From: a virus
Reading direction: 5' to 3' (one strand)
Length of the DNA stretch: 27,170 nucleotides
IMG/VR virus record: IMGVR_UViG_3300021964_000418
Coordinates: 1 to 27,170 of that record
In this document: positions 26,042 through 27,170 of the stretch, piece after piece
Numbering within the stretch: position 1 is the stretch's first letter
How the letters are laid out: each line of letters begins with the position of its first letter
Notes under the pieces: generated by a model
Seen by the model: only the letters and a program-made list of their open reading frames with translations
Told to the model about the DNA's origin: nothing
Databases searched by the model: none
Position numbers and translations under genes: made by a program

Positions 26042-27106
26042 CTACAACTCCGCATCAAATGTCATATTTTGTTTTGGGTCTATAGCGCAAGCGTGGTTAG
26101 TTGAAAGGCCACTGGCGGCATTTACATCTAAATAAAGATTTGTTCCTTGCGCTATAGCGGCACTAACACTAGCGGCGGCTGTGTTTGTACCGTTGTGGCG
26201 AATATCAATAGTTGCGGCTGTAACATTTACAGTAGGGTTCGCCCTTAAAGCTACACCTAAAGGAAAGCAAACTTTAGTTTTTGTTGTTGAATTGCAATAA
26301 CCAAAAGCACCAGCATATGCGGCTGTAGTGTCTTGTAAGACGGCAAAATACCTTTGACACTTGCTAAGCGTAGTGCCGTAATCCTCGTGTTCAAACGGCG
26401 TGGCTGTCTCGCCTACTTCTAGCTGGACGCCTGTGATAAACAGTTCATTGCTAGTGCTTGAAAAAATACTTTCACATCCAACCATACGGTTTGCATTGGT
26501 TGATGTTGCCCAGCTTGTATTTAGTGTGCCACTTGTGTAATCAGAACCAGCGTAAAGCCACCAAATAATCTGCAACTCTGTGCTATTGTCATTGGCAATA
26601 GTTCCAGTTGTGTCTGCTGGTATTTCAATTTCAAATCGTTGCCAAGATGTTGTCACGTCAAAAGTCGCGCTAACTTGTCTTGAGTTGGCATCTCTAGTTT
26701 CAACAATGTATTTTTTTGCAGTTCCTTTAGCATAGAAACTTAACGTACAAACCTTTGCATCAGAGGTTCCTTTGGCAAGTTGTTGTAGGTTTTGGCCTTC
26801 AATACGCTGAAGAAAACCAAACGCTTCACTAGCACCAATAGATGTATCTGCTGTTGTAACATCAAACTTCATTGAATTGCCAAATCCGCTTGGTGCATCT
26901 GTTGCTTGTGACATTGTAGCCCGACCCGCAGTAGTGCCGTTGATTGCAATAGCAAATCTATCTAATGTTTTATATTCAGTGCTGTCACCAACCGTTAGTG
27001 AGGTAGACCGCTGTGCCACCTGCATCGCCCCATTGATGATGAGGTTGCGTCCTGTCACTGCGTCTGCGTCTGCAAGAGACTGATTAGTTAATTTTATAAG
27101 TGCCAT
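26042..27106 (-). CDS. Tail fibre/appendage-type structural protein
   Basis: A 354-aa beta-rich protein. N-terminal ALIKLTNQSLADADAVTG is a short attachment-like segment, followed by NLIINGAMQVAQRST, then a carbohydrate-binding-module-like beta sandwich containing CTLSFYAKGTAKKYIV, SWQRFEIEIPADTTG and FITGVQLEVGETATPFE. These patterns are common in marine phage appendage proteins, where the sandwich likely contacts host surface sugars. The C-terminal third (about 250-354) is Ala/Thr-rich and beta-like. Ribosome-binding site AGGAG precedes the ATG. Its G+C is higher than that of most neighbouring late genes. Confidence 0.75.
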   Translation of the reverse strand: MALIKLTNQSLADADAVTGRNLIINGAMQVAQRSTSLTVGDSTEYKTLDRFAIAINGTTAGRATMSQATDAPSGFGNSMKFDVTTADTSIGASEAFGFLQRIEGQNLQQLAKGTSDAKVCTLSFYAKGTAKKYIVETRDANSRQVSATFDVTTSWQRFEIEIPADTTGTIANDNSTELQIIWWLYAGSDYTSGTLNTSWATSTNANRMVGCESIFSSTSNELFITGVQLEVGETATPFEHEDYGTTLSKCQRYFAVLQDTTAAYAGAFGYCNSTTKTKVCFPLGVALRANPTVNVTAATIDIRHNGTNTAAASVSAAIAQGTNLYLDVNAASGLSTNHACAIDPKQNMTFDAEL

Positions 27107-27115
27107 ATCAGTCTC

Positions 27116-27170
27116 CTATAGCTCATCAGGCCAATTGTTAATAGGCGCATTGCCTGTTACATTACCATCG
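27116..27170 (-). CDS. Partial CDS, C-terminal end of an upstream gene
   Basis: Only the last 18 codons lie in the window, ending DGNVTGNAPINNWPDEL and TAG. The frame is open to the window edge. Its stop codon merges with the ribosome-binding site of the fibre gene (TATAGGAGA). Composition and context suggest another virion or appendage gene; the function cannot be read. Confidence 0.6.
   Translation of the reverse strand, partial: DGNVTGNAPINNWPDEL

Noticed and set aside
27107-27120. T7-promoter-like CTATAGGAGA before the fibre gene, and a similar TATAGGAGA before 17462
   Set aside because: Both are explained by a stop codon (TAG) running into a ribosome-binding site (AGGAG), with no conserved upstream half.
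1-27170. tRNA or other RNA genes, integrase, attachment sites, insertion sequences
   Set aside because: I saw no cloverleaf-like sequence in the gaps, no recombinase and no transposase; nearly all of the window is coding and the gaps are under 55 nt.

Overview
The window is part of the genome of a tailed phage, most likely a marine podovirus (short tail, T7-like building plan). The evidence is a T7 gp4-type primase-helicase, a single-subunit T7-type RNA polymerase, a tail hub (gp12-like) followed by a run of internal/ejected virion proteins, a holin-lysozyme cassette, and a B12-dependent ribonucleotide reductase set among the virion genes. The DNA is AT-rich and genes are packed with 4-nt or 1-nt start/stop overlaps. 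Terminase, portal, capsid and DNA polymerase are not here and presumably lie beyond both ends. The exact family cannot be fixed from sequence reading alone. Alphaproteobacterial or other marine hosts that use B12 are plausible, but that is inference.

Layout. Positions 1-4624 (+ strand) are the 3' end of the replication/early operon: primase-helicase, a small coiled-coil protein, dCMP deaminase, a small unknown, and a compact 705-aa T7-type RNA polymerase as the last gene. A strong bidirectional hairpin terminator (4627-4675) separates this from everything else, which is on the - strand and converges on it. Read in the - direction from 27170: the end of an unknown gene, a tail fibre/appendage protein, two small proteins, a membrane protein, a small Cys protein, a 3-TM holin, a T4-type lysozyme, a class II ribonucleotide reductase, a giant tail hub with inserted beta-rich repeats, a very small protein, a possible GNAT-like (gp13-like) protein, two Ala/Gly-rich virion proteins, a Pro/Gly-rich low-complexity protein, a 744-aa protein with a lytic transglycosylase domain, a 1405-aa ejection-type protein with an N-terminal staphylococcal-nuclease-like domain, a 1156-aa protein, and a small unknown.

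The most interesting observation is the 1156-aa protein (4933-8403, -). It carries, in the right order and at nearly T7 spacing, the hallmarks of a second single-subunit RNA polymerase: SxxGR at R533, motif A around D707, motif B around R790/R794/Y802, and motif C around D966 and H991-D992. Because it sits in the virion/ejection module after the transglycosylase and nuclease proteins, and is about as long as the polymerase core of phage N4 vRNAP, I propose it is a virion-packaged RNA polymerase injected with the DNA. The phage would then carry two single-subunit polymerases: one delivered with the genome for early (+) transcription, and one made from the end of that operon to transcribe the late (-) genes. 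The functional cascade is inference; the motifs and positions are seen directly.
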